DNA of 19,881 nt from JBCBSS01 sp039819065 (GCA_039819065.1 JBCBSS010000149.1:1-19881), one strand, 5' to 3'. Positions 1 to 8,954 are shown, numbered from the stretch's first letter. The notes: generated from the sequence alone by a model not told the origin. Translations and numbers: made by a program.

Positions 1-788
1 AGTACCTGATCATAGTATGTCAATTCATCAACCAGTCCGTACTTGAGGGCATCTTTTGCATTCCTCACCAGCATCTCGTCGGATATCTTCATTAATTCAT
101 CCTTATCCATCTCGCGCTGCTCGGCAATGTTTTCAATGGTATGATCATACAAACCATCTAGCAGGTATTTGACTTGCAGTTTATTGGAATCACTCATGTC
201 CGTTCTAACAAAAGGCTCAATGGCACTCTTGAAGTCACCAACCTTGAACACCTGAGCTTCTACTCCCAGTTTTTCGAATGTGCCTTTGAAAAACATCACC
301 TGTGCACTCAACCCATTAAATTCCACTTGCCCTTGGGGATTCAAGAATATCTTATCGGCAGCCGATGCTAGATAATAAGCACCCTCAGAAAATATCTCTG
401 AATAAGTAACTACAAATTTCCCAGATGTTCTAAAATCGATCAACGCCTCTCTGATCTCCTCCATTTGTGCATAGCCAGCCAAAATGACAGAGGCGTCTAA
501 GTAAATCCCTTTAATCTTATCATCATCCTTAGCGTATGCAATAGCTTCGGTCATTTCGATTACACCAACTTTACCAGCTCCAGCTCCTAATGCTTCGGCC
601 AATGGGTCTTCTAAAGACCTTTCACCTACCGGCACATTCAGTTTTATTTTTAGAATGGAATTATCCTTCACATTCACGGGTTCTTCAGCTGTAATGGCAC
701 CAAATATCATAAAGAATAAAAGGGTACCAAACCCGAAGAAAATCATCAACGCCACCAACGCAGCCAACAAATTCCTAAGAAATTTCAT
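1..788 (-). CDS. sppA: Signal peptide peptidase SppA, 67K type (N-terminal part, cut by window edge)
   Basis: Reading the minus strand from the ATG at 788 gives 262 codons with no stop, so the gene runs off the left edge. Residues 1-34 are a short basic start followed by one long hydrophobic segment (signal anchor). The rest matches the N-terminal S49 domain of SppA: a stretch on 'KGIYLDAS', 'FRTSGKFVVTYSE', and 'GDFKSAIEPF' at about 184-193. In the E. coli enzyme the equivalent Lys of the K-S-A motif is the general base (here K187); the nucleophilic Ser lies in the C-terminal half, outside the window. The enzyme degrades cleaved signal peptides in the inner membrane. It diverges from folK across a 100-bp gap. 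No Shine-Dalgarno is visible before the ATG, which is normal in Bacteroidota. Confidence 0.93.
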   Translation of the reverse strand, partial: MKFLRNLLAALVALMIFFGFGTLLFFMIFGAITAEEPVNVKDNSILKIKLNVPVGERSLEDPLAEALGAGAGKVGVIEMTEAIAYAKDDDKIKGIYLDASVILAGYAQMEEIREALIDFRTSGKFVVTYSEIFSEGAYYLASAADKIFLNPQGQVEFNGLSAQVMFFKGTFEKLGVEAQVFKVGDFKSAIEPFVRTDMSDSNKLQVKYLLDGLYDHTIENIAEQREMDKDELMKISDEMLVRNAKDALKYGLVDELTYYDQV

Positions 789-888
789 AAAGAGTATTCT
801 GTTTATAAATAATCAAATTAAGCTTGTAAAAATAGCGACATCAGCGCCATAAATAAAACTTGAATTTGTCATTAGTCAGAACCTAAGG

Positions 889-1383
889 ATGGACGGAATA
901 TTTTTGCTTTTAGGGTCTAATATAGGGGACCGAATATCCAATTTGCAGCGTGCTCAAACGCTAATCGGCACCAATCAATGCAAGGTGCTCAGATATTCTA
1001 AAATATATACCACAGCTGCTTGGGGCAAGACTGACCAGCCCGACTTTCTCAATCAGGTGCTTGAAGTATCCACATCATTAGCACCTTTGCAACTCCTGGA
1101 AACCATACTACAAATCGAGCAAACCATGGGGCGAAGAAGAATAGAAAAATGGGGTGAAAGGATAATCGATATAGATATCTTATTCTACGGAAGACAAATC
1201 CTGGACACAAGTAAACTGCAAATACCTCACCCACATATTGCAGAAAGAAGATTCACTTTGGTGCCACTAGTAGAATTGGCACCAGGGTTTGTCCATCCTG
1301 TTTTGAATCTTAGTAATACATCACTATTAAATAAGTGCAGCGACCCTTTGGATGTAGAGCCGCTGAATGATACTAATATTTGA
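889..1383 (+). CDS. folK: 2-amino-4-hydroxy-6-hydroxymethyldihydropteridine pyrophosphokinase
   Basis: The 164-residue product is the usual length for HPPK, which transfers pyrophosphate from ATP to 6-hydroxymethyl-7,8-dihydropterin in cytoplasmic folate synthesis. Visible hallmarks are the N-terminal 'LLLGSNIGDR' (7-15), 'DFLNQV' with the conserved Asn at about 55, and the signature 'EKWGERIIDIDIL' (about 86-98), in which D94 and D96 correspond to the two Mg-binding aspartates. 'IPHPHIAERRFTLVPL' (112-127) is the family's C-terminal motif. It stands alone on its strand: sppA diverges upstream, and fabD converges with only 7 bp between the two stop codons, so no separate terminator fits between them. 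Confidence 0.96.
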   Translation: MDGIFLLLGSNIGDRISNLQRAQTLIGTNQCKVLRYSKIYTTAAWGKTDQPDFLNQVLEVSTSLAPLQLLETILQIEQTMGRRRIEKWGERIIDIDILFYGRQILDTSKLQIPHPHIAERRFTLVPLVELAPGFVHPVLNLSNTSLLNKCSDPLDVEPLNDTNI

Positions 1384-1390
1384 TCGAGGA

Positions 1391-2263
1391 TTAAATACTT
1401 CTCACCTCGGACTCAGGGGCTATTTTTTTCACCAGGCCCTGCAGAACTTTACCAGGCCCACTTTCAATAAACGTAGTGGCTCCATCCCTAACCATACTTT
1501 GCACGGATTGTGTCCAACGTACTGGTGATGTTAGTTGCGCGATCAGGTTACCCTTAATCTCCTCCACATCTTCTGACTTCTCTGCAGCTACATTTTGATA
1601 GACAGGACATATAGGCTTTTCGAAATGCGTATCACGAATGGCATTTTCCAATTCTTCACGGGCCGGCTCCATCAATGGCGAGTGAAATGCTCCTCCTACC
1701 TTCAAAGGCAAAGCCCTCTTCGCACCTGCTTCTTTCATTTTTTCACAAGCAATAGCGATTCCTTCGTTTGATCCTGAGATCACTAACTGGCCTGGAGAAT
1801 TGTAGTTGGCTGGAACAACCACCTCGTCGATAGAAGCAGTAACTTCCTCCACTTTTTCGTCACTCAATCCTAGAATGGCAGCCATGGTAGAAGGATTGAT
1901 TTCACAGGCCTTTTGCATGGCTAATGCTCTTTTAGAAACCAGCTTAAGTCCATCTTCAAAAGAAAGTGCATTGTTGGCTACTAAGGCCGAAAACTCTCCA
2001 AGTGAGTGTCCTGCCACCATATCAGGTTGAAAGCTATCTGCTATTTTGGCTAGAATTACTGAATGTAGGAATATAGCAGGTTGGGTCACTTTGGTTTGTT
2101 GCAGCTCTTCAGCCGTTCCTTCGAACATCACCTTGGTAATATCGAAGCCTAGAATATCATTAGCTTGATCAAACAACGATTTGGCAGTTGCACTGCTCTC
2201 ATATAGGTCTTTGCCCATACCAGGGAATTGAGCACCTTGACCCGGAAAAACGTAAGCATTCAT
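1391..2263 (-). CDS. fabD: Malonyl-CoA:ACP transacylase
   Basis: A 290-residue protein of normal FabD length that loads malonyl groups from CoA onto acyl carrier protein for type II fatty acid synthesis. It begins 'MNAYVFPGQGAQ' and carries the nucleophile elbow 'GHSLGE' (85-90, Ser87), the conserved Arg112 in 'KRALAMQ', and the catalytic His194 in 'GAFHSPLM'. A TTG lies two codons upstream (2267-2269), but the ATG at 2263 gives the family's normal start and is preferred. A good Bacteroidota-type promoter sits just upstream (2289-2323). Neither neighbour belongs to fatty acid synthesis, so it appears to be transcribed alone. Confidence 0.96.
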   Translation of the reverse strand: MNAYVFPGQGAQFPGMGKDLYESSATAKSLFDQANDILGFDITKVMFEGTAEELQQTKVTQPAIFLHSVILAKIADSFQPDMVAGHSLGEFSALVANNALSFEDGLKLVSKRALAMQKACEINPSTMAAILGLSDEKVEEVTASIDEVVVPANYNSPGQLVISGSNEGIAIACEKMKEAGAKRALPLKVGGAFHSPLMEPAREELENAIRDTHFEKPICPVYQNVAAEKSEDVEEIKGNLIAQLTSPVRWTQSVQSMVRDGATTFIESGPGKVLQGLVKKIAPESEVRSI

Positions 2264-2288
2264 AGACAATGGATTGTTTTGAAAAATG

Positions 2289-2323
2289 CAAAGATAATTA
2301 GAGGGGAATCATCCCCCGGCAAA
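2289..2323 (-). promoter_or_regulatory. Probable fabD promoter (Bacteroidota -33/-7 type)
   Basis: On the minus strand, TTTG (2320-2323) is followed after 23 bases by TATCTTTG (2289-2296), an exact match to the TAnnTTTG -7 consensus of Bacteroidota sigma factors. The spacing is at the long end of the 17-23 bases reported for this class. The -7 box ends 25 bases before the chosen fabD ATG, which would leave a leader of about 20 bases. Assignment rests on sequence match only. Confidence 0.5.
2303..2316 (-). terminator. Possible terminator hairpin after the DCC gene
   Basis: GGGGA and TCCCC form a 5-bp GC-rich stem with a 4-base loop, 17 bases downstream of the stop of the DCC oxidoreductase gene on the minus strand. 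What follows on that strand is T-rich but not a clean T tract, and the hairpin lies inside the proposed fabD promoter spacer. It could be a weak terminator or have nothing to do with termination. Confidence 0.3.
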
Positions 2324-2333
2324 AATATATGAT

Positions 2334-2756
2334 TCAGGCTAATGTGGGAGTAGAATCCAGAAATCTTTGCTTCAGCTCAGGGGTGGGCATGCGACATTCA
2401 TTGGATTTGCCAAACCAACGATAACGGTTTTTAGCGATTAGATCATAGATTGGGTTTCTGATGAACCATGGTACAATCATGAAGACATAGAGTAATGGCC
2501 AAAGCCCTCTCAGTTTTCTGGCAACCTCCAAGGCAGCACGGCTTTTTTTGTAGATTTTGCCGTTGCTAACCAATACAATGCTATCAAAGTTCTCGGTGGG
2601 CTGGCCCAAAGACGAGAGTAGCTCCTGACCAGCTTCAGATTGAAGTGCAGCAAATTTGAAATATCGCCCTTTGTCTCTGTCAATCACAAAGTTGACAGAG
2701 CTATTGCACAAGTTGCAAACGCCATCGAATAATATGACATCGTTTTTCATAGCCAT
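2334..2756 (-). CDS. DCC-family thiol-disulfide oxidoreductase (DUF393)
   Basis: A 140-residue protein with the DUF393 signature near the start, 'LFDGVCNLCN' (9-18), giving a C-x-x-C pair at Cys14 and Cys17 preceded by an Asp: the DxxCxxC pattern that names the DCC family. The C-terminal half has 'PLLYVFMIVPWFIRNPIYDLIAKNRYRWFG', an amphipathic stretch typical of the family. The fold is predicted to be thioredoxin-like; physiological substrates are unknown. It follows the 976-residue secreted protein by 10 bp on the same strand, so the two are probably cotranscribed. The Met-Ala-Met start leaves the ATG at 2750 as an alternative. Confidence 0.88.
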   Translation of the reverse strand: MAMKNDVILFDGVCNLCNSSVNFVIDRDKGRYFKFAALQSEAGQELLSSLGQPTENFDSIVLVSNGKIYKKSRAALEVARKLRGLWPLLYVFMIVPWFIRNPIYDLIAKNRYRWFGKSNECRMPTPELKQRFLDSTPTLA

Positions 2757-2766
2757 AAGCTACACA

Positions 2767-5697
2767 TTATCTCAATAATTGGATCCACCCTTTTATCTGC
2801 TGAACGCTTTCGGCTGGATTAACCACATCAAATTCTACTTCTGCCAGGTAATAATACACTCCGGTAGATAATTCGGTTCCATCGTTTGATCGGCCATCCC
2901 AATTAATCAGAATACTTCTTTCCGGATCATTCTGATTGGTATATACTTCTTTACCCCAGCGATTATACACTGTAAATACTACCGATCTCACAAACCGAGC
3001 ACACTTCGTTGGGTCAGTGGATCTACAACCTCCAGTAGCTTCTCCACCCTCTCCAATTACTTCATCATCCGTGAATGCTCGGAATAAATCGTTACACTCA
3101 TCGCCATTAGGTGTAAATACATTCGGCAGCTCGTAGAATGGGCAGTTATCATTACAGATCGTCTCTGAGAAGTCGCTTTCGTTGCCTGACCGGTCTACCG
3201 CCCTAATGGCGTAACAGCCGGCAAAGGAGGTGAGATTGTCATGTACAAAGAATGTATCACGAACGTTGGCCAGTAGGCTAAATTCTTCTTCTGTAGTTCT
3301 GGCAAAATAGATATTGAAACTGGCAATATCATTAGCACATTCAGGATCATCATCCCGACGCCATGTCAGTTCATTGAAGAAGTCATTGAAGTTACACGAT
3401 CGCTGAGCGATGAACTCTTCGCATGAAGTAATAGCCAAATTCAGGTCTGGTGTACATGGTGGTATAGTATCACTCGGCTGTGCACATATAACTTGCGAGA
3501 AGTTCTCCAATGGTTCTGGTAATAGATCATTACCATACGAACCTCGGGTCTGCACGCGATAGCAATAGACTATATCAGGCTCTAATGGCGTATCGTTGTG
3601 AGTTCCATCATCTACATAATTAAATCCATCCACATTTACATTTACAGTGGCGATTAATATCAGGCTGTCAGGGTTGCCATCATCGACATTGTCCCTGAAT
3701 ACATCGTGTAATGGAAAGTCTTGAATATTGTTTGACCAAGGTACATCAGCACTCCAGCTTAGCAGAATTTCTTCAAATGACGGAGTTGGTTCTAGCCTTA
3801 CGGACGAGGCCATGGCCGATGTGTCGATTGGCTCATCCGGTGCCAAGCCAATGGTGTTGTTAGGGTCAGTAAAGACGATCCTATAATTGTAGATATTATT
3901 TAAAGTGTTAAGTCCTACATCAGTCAGTGTCGTATCTACCGTTTCCCCTACAAATGTCAAGCCTGCATCACCGTTGAAACCTAACGCCCGATACACCTGG
4001 TAACGGTAAGGTCCAGGAAATGCTGTTCTATCTATCTCGAATGGAGAAGTCCATTCCAGATCAATTGTACCATCAGTATCATCTGTTTCAATGATGCTTA
4101 CCTTGGTAATGACAGGGGCTTCTGCTTCTATTGGTGAGAAACATTTTTCTTCTGAAACAACACTTTCTGTAGCACCGTTATTGGGGAAAAGTGCTACCAG
4201 GCGATAACAATAGCGTGCACCAAAGGCTAGGCCTTGTCCGTTGTTATCATCAACATAAGTAGTGACGTTAATATCTACTTCATCGATTAATTCATATCCA
4301 GCGCCTTCCCTAATGCCGGTTTCACACGAATCCGGCATGTACATAAAGCTATCTACACGACGCCATATCTGCATTTCGTTTGCTTGACCGAAGGCTGAAC
4401 ACTCATACGGGTTCCATTCCAGCGTAATTTCACGACCAGCCGGCGGCTCTTCGTTCGGATTCACAAATTCTGGCGCTGGTCCGATGACCGTTATATTCCA
4501 GGTGGCAAAACTCACTAGTTTAGGCCCCATGGGAGGGCTATCTGTAATTTTGAATACCACTTGATAAGGTTGATCTCTTACGTGTGAACAATCCGTTTGC
4601 CAAGAGAAATCCAATTGAGCTGGCGTGGGCAATGTGGGCTGCGGTTGGTCATCCTTAGAAGGAGTGACTGTGGCAGAGTTTGATACCAGATCAAAAACTT
4701 GTGAAAAAGCTTCTATGATCACATCGTCTCCGTCAGGGTCAGTACCGAAAATCGCTTCCTCTATCAATGTACCGGCTTCAACACATATATCTTCAGGGAT
4801 AATAAGTTCGGGTCTTTCATTGTTACAATCCTCAACAATGATCTGCATATCACGTGTTACAAAACCGAGTCGGAAGAATTGACCGTTCACTTTACGCCAT
4901 TCTGTGATGGTGAAGGCGATGATATATTCACCTGCTCCCAAATCTCCAGGAGCGTTCCAAACCAAGTCTCCTGTAACTGGATTTATGCTGAAAGTCGGTT
5001 GCCGGGAACCGGTTTCATCACCTACTTCAAAATTGGTATAGAATTCACGACTATTTGGATCGCGATAGTTGATCACATCTGTTCCTACATCTCTTTGAGG
5101 AGTCACCAATTCGAATGAGATACTATCTCCATCAGGATCAAATGCTCCAGGATTGTGGAAGAATGCTACTCCTGTACAAGCGCCATCAATAGGCGGAATA
5201 AGCAACTGAGGAGTACTGTTCGCAATGAAAGTATCGATTAAGATTTCTGTCTCAACGAAAAAAGGTGTGTCTACTGAGCCATCAACATTCAAAATACCTT
5301 CGTTACGATTAGGCTCACCATAGCTGATCAGGTAAAGACCTGAAAATGAATAGGTATGGATGATAGTGAACTGCGCTACCGCCACTTCCGCTGCTAAGTC
5401 AGATGCATCAAGTGGTTCTATCGTTTGCGAGCCATCCGGATTGATGGTCAGGTGGGTATTGTTTTCTATTACAGGGAGTTGGAATGCGTCACTATTATCA
5501 CCAAAATTCAAGAAGCCCTCTCCAAAACGAACATCTGAACCCGTATCAGTGTACACGGTTATGGTAATTCTATAAGTCAGTAAGCTGATGCGTTCAGCAA
5601 TTATCTCACCAGCTCTCAAGTGTGTTGCCAGTGCTACAGAACTGTGCAAGAAAAGAAAGCCGAACAAAAGGAAAACAAATTTCTTCATTAATGCCAT
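2767..5697 (-). CDS. Secreted multidomain protein with T9SS type B (gliding motility-associated) C-terminal sorting domain
   Basis: A 976-residue protein. Residues 1-25 are a signal peptide (basic start, hydrophobic run, cleavage likely after 'VALA'). The mature protein opens with 'THLRAGEI', a beginning shared by many Cytophagales surface proteins. Beta-rich Ig/cadherin-like segments fill about 25-410, followed by several fibronectin type III-like units (about 415-885) with recurring Tyr-Cys-Tyr-Arg strands. The last ~95 residues are the type B sorting domain: 'LPNVFTPNGDECNDLF', then 'VYNRWGKEVY', 'WDGRSNDG' and 'STGVYYYLAEV'. Such domains direct export by the type IX system. No enzyme domain is recognisable, so an adhesive or structural surface role is an inference. 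Many paired Cys suggest extracytoplasmic disulfides. A second in-frame ATG at 5688 is an alternative start. Confidence 0.93.
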   Translation of the reverse strand: MALMKKFVFLLFGFLFLHSSVALATHLRAGEIIAERISLLTYRITITVYTDTGSDVRFGEGFLNFGDNSDAFQLPVIENNTHLTINPDGSQTIEPLDASDLAAEVAVAQFTIIHTYSFSGLYLISYGEPNRNEGILNVDGSVDTPFFVETEILIDTFIANSTPQLLIPPIDGACTGVAFFHNPGAFDPDGDSISFELVTPQRDVGTDVINYRDPNSREFYTNFEVGDETGSRQPTFSINPVTGDLVWNAPGDLGAGEYIIAFTITEWRKVNGQFFRLGFVTRDMQIIVEDCNNERPELIIPEDICVEAGTLIEEAIFGTDPDGDDVIIEAFSQVFDLVSNSATVTPSKDDQPQPTLPTPAQLDFSWQTDCSHVRDQPYQVVFKITDSPPMGPKLVSFATWNITVIGPAPEFVNPNEEPPAGREITLEWNPYECSAFGQANEMQIWRRVDSFMYMPDSCETGIREGAGYELIDEVDINVTTYVDDNNGQGLAFGARYCYRLVALFPNNGATESVVSEEKCFSPIEAEAPVITKVSIIETDDTDGTIDLEWTSPFEIDRTAFPGPYRYQVYRALGFNGDAGLTFVGETVDTTLTDVGLNTLNNIYNYRIVFTDPNNTIGLAPDEPIDTSAMASSVRLEPTPSFEEILLSWSADVPWSNNIQDFPLHDVFRDNVDDGNPDSLILIATVNVNVDGFNYVDDGTHNDTPLEPDIVYCYRVQTRGSYGNDLLPEPLENFSQVICAQPSDTIPPCTPDLNLAITSCEEFIAQRSCNFNDFFNELTWRRDDDPECANDIASFNIYFARTTEEEFSLLANVRDTFFVHDNLTSFAGCYAIRAVDRSGNESDFSETICNDNCPFYELPNVFTPNGDECNDLFRAFTDDEVIGEGGEATGGCRSTDPTKCARFVRSVVFTVYNRWGKEVYTNQNDPERSILINWDGRSNDGTELSTGVYYYLAEVEFDVVNPAESVQQIKGWIQLLR

Positions 5698-5763
5698 TGG
5701 CTAGGTATAAAAGGCGCCGAGTTGTCATTGGTATTCATAGCGCTCAGCTAATGTTAAGAACAT

Positions 5764-5795
5764 GAAAATTAAGCAATATGTTACAATTATTTCAA
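5764..5795 (-). promoter_or_regulatory. Weak candidate promoter for the T9SS protein gene
   Basis: The minus strand reads TTG (5793-5795), 21 bases, then TAATTTTC (5764-5771), which is one mismatch from TAnnTTTG. It lies 66 bp upstream of the start codon in the 243-bp region shared with the divergent DUF1800 gene. No matching box with an acceptable partner was found for DUF1800; TAAGGTTG at 5907-5914 on the plus strand is one mismatch off but lacks an upstream element. Confidence 0.25.
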
Positions 5796-5940
5796 TCGTT
5801 TAGGCGACATGTTAATCTTTCAAATAAACAGCCTCATTTCGTAGAACGCTCTCATTATATACTTATTTTACGTATTTCAATTAAACCTATTTTCGAATTT
5901 TCGGTCTAAGGTTGTATAATCCGTCGTACATACTTGACTC

Positions 5941-7338
5941 ATGATAAAAGAAGCTCAAATCAAACACCTACTGAATCGTGCCACTTTTGGTATCAGTATT
6001 GATAAATACGATCAAACGCTAAAGAGTAATCCGGACCAAGTGATTAAAGGTTTATTTCAAAACGCAAAAAGTGCTAAATCGATACGTGTTAAAGGTGTAC
6101 AACTGCCAGACCTTATGGCGCTAAGGAACATGAGCAAGGAAGAACGCCAGCAGTTCCGCAAACAATCCAGGGAGCAGTTAAAGGATGTGAATATGACCTG
6201 GTGTCAACAGATGGCTGGTGAGGATGGGCTGCTAGCGGAGAAGATGACTTTATTCTGGCATGATCATTTTGCCTGCCGCAACTTGAACGGATTTCTGGCC
6301 CAGCAACACAACAACACTTTACGCAAACATGCTTTAGGGAAGTTCGGTGACCTGCTCATGGCAGTAGCTAAAGATCCTGCCATGCTTCAGTTTTTGAATA
6401 ATCAGCAGAATAGAAAGGAGAGCCCCAATGAAAACTTTGCGCGCGAACTGCTAGAACTTTTCACAATGGGTAGAGGAAATTATACCGAAGCAGATATCAA
6501 AAATGGCGCACGGGCTTTTACAGGTTGGGGATTTAACCTTCAAGGGGAGCATATCTTTCGTAAGAGGGTGCATGATTATGGAGAGAAGACATTCATGGGT
6601 CGTACAGGGGACCTGAACGGAGAGGATATCATAGAGATTGTACTTGAAAACAAGCAGACTGCATACTTCATCACCGAAAAGATCTATCGATATATGGTGA
6701 ATGACACACCGCAGGAAAACATCATCAAAGAGCTTGCGGATGGATTCTACCGGTCTGACTACGACATCAAAAAACTGCTCAATGACATTTTCAAGTCGGA
6801 TTGGTTCTACCGCAACGAGCATGTCGGTACCAGAATTAAATCTCCGGTAGAATTAATGCTGGGCATTCAGCACCAGTTGGGTCTCTCTTTTTCTGAACCG
6901 GAGTCTGTTTTGTTTCTACAAAAAGCATTAGGTCAGGTACTCTTGCTTCCTCCTAACGTAGGTGGCTGGCCAACTGGACGGGAATGGATAGACAGTAGCA
7001 GTCTTACTTTCAGAATGGCGATACCAACCCTGATAGCGAACAATAAGCCTATCACCTATGAATCTCAGAAAGATGGTGATGTGAACACTCAGAACTTAGG
7101 CAAACGAGTCAAAAACCTAGTTGGTGACATCGCATGGCCGAAGCTGATGGAGCATTTATACGATGACAATGATCAGCAATTAGTCGAGAAAGCAGAACGG
7201 TATTTTCTCAGTACATCACTTACAGCTCAGACGAAAAAGCAGGCGGTAGCTTATGTGGGTACCGGAACAGATGAAAATGACAGGCTTAAGAAAGCTTGTG
7301 TAGCCATCATGTCTATGCCTGAGTATCAACTTTGCTAA
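5941..7338 (+). CDS. DUF1800 family protein
   Basis: The 465-residue product shows the DUF1800 hallmarks: 'HLLNRATFG' at the N-terminus (9-17), 'MTLFWHDHFACR' (102-113), 'PNENFARELLELFTMG' (162-177), 'GARAFTGWGF' (189-198), and a C-terminal 'PPNVGGWPTGREW'. The biochemical function is not established. No signal peptide is evident, unlike its partner gene. It is followed after 33 bp by a DUF1501 gene, the usual arrangement in Bacteroidota and Planctomycetota, which implies a joint role. The DUF1501 product has a Tat-type leader, so the pair probably acts at or across the membrane. Confidence 0.92.
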   Translation: MIKEAQIKHLLNRATFGISIDKYDQTLKSNPDQVIKGLFQNAKSAKSIRVKGVQLPDLMALRNMSKEERQQFRKQSREQLKDVNMTWCQQMAGEDGLLAEKMTLFWHDHFACRNLNGFLAQQHNNTLRKHALGKFGDLLMAVAKDPAMLQFLNNQQNRKESPNENFARELLELFTMGRGNYTEADIKNGARAFTGWGFNLQGEHIFRKRVHDYGEKTFMGRTGDLNGEDIIEIVLENKQTAYFITEKIYRYMVNDTPQENIIKELADGFYRSDYDIKKLLNDIFKSDWFYRNEHVGTRIKSPVELMLGIQHQLGLSFSEPESVLFLQKALGQVLLLPPNVGGWPTGREWIDSSSLTFRMAIPTLIANNKPITYESQKDGDVNTQNLGKRVKNLVGDIAWPKLMEHLYDDNDQQLVEKAERYFLSTSLTAQTKKQAVAYVGTGTDENDRLKKACVAIMSMPEYQLC

Positions 7339-7371
7339 CCCTAACATCAAGTCAACAAGAATTCAACTAAT

Positions 7372-8589
7372 ATGAAAGATATATCCAGAAGAAACTTCAT
7401 CAAGAAATCCGCGCTGACCTCGGCGGGTAGCATGCTTATTCCTGGCTTTCTAAAAGCTTATGAGCAAACCAACCTGGGGAACAGCATATTGGCTTCGGAG
7501 AAGATATTGGTAGTCATTCAGCTCTCCGGAGGTAATGATGGGTTGAACACGATTGTTCCGTTCAACAACGACCTATATTACGAACTAAGGCCTCAGTTGG
7601 CTATCGATAAGTCCTCAACGCTGAAAGCTACTGACGAATTAGGGTTTCACCCGAGCATGTCCGGTTTGAAAGGGCTGTACGATGATGGCCTGCTATCCAT
7701 TGTCAATAACGTCGGTTATCCCAATCCCGATCGCTCTCACTTCAGATCGATGGATATATGGCAAACTGGTAGTGATGCTAAATCTGTATGGAATACGGGT
7801 TGGATTGGCCGTTATCTGGATTCAACCTGTGGGGATTGTGGTAAGCCACATGCAGCGATAGAAATTGACGATTCTTTGAGCTTGTCCTTGAAAGGAGAGC
7901 AGATCAAAGGTATGGCGATGCGCAACCCTAAAAAGCTCAACCGTGCTATCGATGGCGGGCATTATAAAAGAATAGCCGCTGCTTATGATTCCGAGGAAGT
8001 TGCTAACCACAACCTCGATTACCTATATAAAACGTTGATTGAAACCGTCTCTTCTTCAGAATACCTGAAGGAAAAGTCGAAGATCAAAAAATCAAGGATT
8101 GATTATCCACAAAATGCCCTAAGTCGTGATCTTAGAACCATTGCAGAGTTGATCGGGTCAGGGTCAGACACTAAAGTATACTATGCATCACTTTCTGGAT
8201 TTGATACCCATGTCAACCAAAAATTCCAACACGAAAGGCTTCTCAGTACTTATTCGGAAAGTGTCAGTGCTTTCGTCCGCGATTTGAAAGCCATGGGCAT
8301 GCTTGACCAGACCATGATCCTGACTTTCTCAGAATTTGGTAGAAGGGTGAAGCAGAATGCCAGTAGAGGTACTGACCACGGAACGGCCAATAATCTCTTC
8401 ATCATCAACGGTCAGTTGAAAACACCAGGTTTTGTGAACGAGGCACCGGATCTTTCTAAGCTCGACGAAGGGGATCTCATCCATTCTATTGATTTCAGAA
8501 GAATCTATGCAACGTTGCTGAACAAGTGGCTCGACACCGATGATGTGTCCATACTCAAAGGGAAATTTGAGCATTTGAATTTTATCTGA
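7372..8589 (+). CDS. DUF1501 family protein with Tat-type signal peptide
   Basis: The 405-residue protein starts with a twin-arginine leader, 'SRRNFIKKSAL' (5-15), then a hydrophobic stretch to about residue 29, as expected for a folded protein exported by Tat. The body carries DUF1501 motifs: 'VVIQLSGGNDGLNTIVPF' (47-64), 'PNPDRSHFRSMDIWQTG' (118-134), 'SGFDTHVNQ', and 'FSEFGRRVKQNASRGTDHGTANN' in the last quarter. The family belongs to the alkaline phosphatase-like superfamily, but its substrate is unknown. It is cotranscribed with the DUF1800 gene just upstream. No strong terminator was seen directly after it. Confidence 0.92.
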   Translation: MKDISRRNFIKKSALTSAGSMLIPGFLKAYEQTNLGNSILASEKILVVIQLSGGNDGLNTIVPFNNDLYYELRPQLAIDKSSTLKATDELGFHPSMSGLKGLYDDGLLSIVNNVGYPNPDRSHFRSMDIWQTGSDAKSVWNTGWIGRYLDSTCGDCGKPHAAIEIDDSLSLSLKGEQIKGMAMRNPKKLNRAIDGGHYKRIAAAYDSEEVANHNLDYLYKTLIETVSSSEYLKEKSKIKKSRIDYPQNALSRDLRTIAELIGSGSDTKVYYASLSGFDTHVNQKFQHERLLSTYSESVSAFVRDLKAMGMLDQTMILTFSEFGRRVKQNASRGTDHGTANNLFIINGQLKTPGFVNEAPDLSKLDEGDLIHSIDFRRIYATLLNKWLDTDDVSILKGKFEHLNFI

Positions 8590-8629
8590 GTGGGTAATTG
8601 AGTAACGAGGTCGTCTTTTCGCCCATAAG

Positions 8630-8698
8630 GAGAAATTTCACGTCATTCAAAATGTTGATTACCAAGAGAGTAAGATTTCTCATTGCATTCGAAATGAC
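8630..8698. repeat. REP-like inverted repeat (ATTTCTC / GAAATGAC type)
   Basis: GAGAAAT (8630-8636) is complementary to ATTTCTC (8675-8681). A second interleaved pair, GTCATTCAAAATG against CATTCGAAATGAC, matches at 10 of 13 positions. Together these resemble two inverted, partly decayed copies of a short 'ATTTCTC ... TTCGAAATGAC' palindromic repeat; as I recall, similar motifs are dispersed through many Bacteroidota genomes. It starts 41 bp after the DUF1501 stop and could help end transcription. Confidence 0.4.
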
Positions 8699-8745
8699 AC
8701 CAGAACACTAGTCTTGCGACTTTTTTATTACTACCGACCCTAGCG

Positions 8746-8760
8746 CGAAAGTTACTTTCG
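8746..8760. repeat. Short perfect hairpin
   Basis: CGAAAGT and ACTTTCG form a 7-bp inverted repeat around a single central base. It lies between the REP-like repeat and the first 20-bp palindrome. No T tract follows, so a terminator role is not supported. Confidence 0.4.
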
Positions 8761-8778
8761 TGCATTTAGCCAAGTTCG

Positions 8779-8798
8779 ATATCATCAATTGATGATAT
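8779..8798. repeat. 20-bp perfect palindrome, copy 1
   Basis: ATATCATCAATTGATGATAT is a perfect palindrome with no spacer. An identical copy lies at 8935-8954, and a related core ends the R elements near 13.28 and 14.48 kb. Thirty bases after this copy is ATAAGTTTCTT (from 8829), a motif also found 29 bases after the second copy, so the repeated unit is larger than the palindrome. Confidence 0.75.
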
Positions 8799-8853
8799 GC
8801 CTTCAGCAAAGTCAGTGCTTTACCTCTCATAAGTTTCTTACAGAAGGACATTT

Positions 8854-8892
8854 GTGATGGTTTGATGTGGTGATGTGATGATGGTTTGATGA
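8854..8892. repeat. GATGGTTTGATG array (left arm)
   Basis: GATGGTTTGATG occurs at 8856-8867 and again at 8880-8891, 24 bp apart, joined by TGGTGATGTGATG-like sequence. The same words occur in reverse complement at 9246-9325, so the two arrays form a large imperfect inverted repeat around about 350 bp. Confidence 0.6.
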
Positions 8893-8934
8893 CGTTTGTT
8901 CTTTAAGACTTATTTCTAATTACTTCTAAACCTG

Positions 8935-8954
8935 ATATCATCAATTGATGATAT
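8935..8954. repeat. 20-bp perfect palindrome, copy 2
   Basis: Identical in sequence to 8779-8798, including the flanking G on both sides. It is followed by ATAAGTTTCTT at 8984-8994. The two copies start 156 bp apart in the same arrangement relative to this downstream motif, so they are direct copies of a unit of roughly 60 bp. Confidence 0.75.

Noticed and set aside
655..852. Plus-strand frame at the left end
   Set aside because: It is antisense to the clear SppA N-terminus.
2264..2269. TTG start extending FabD by two residues
   Set aside because: The ATG at 2263 gives the family's standard start; nothing favours TTG.
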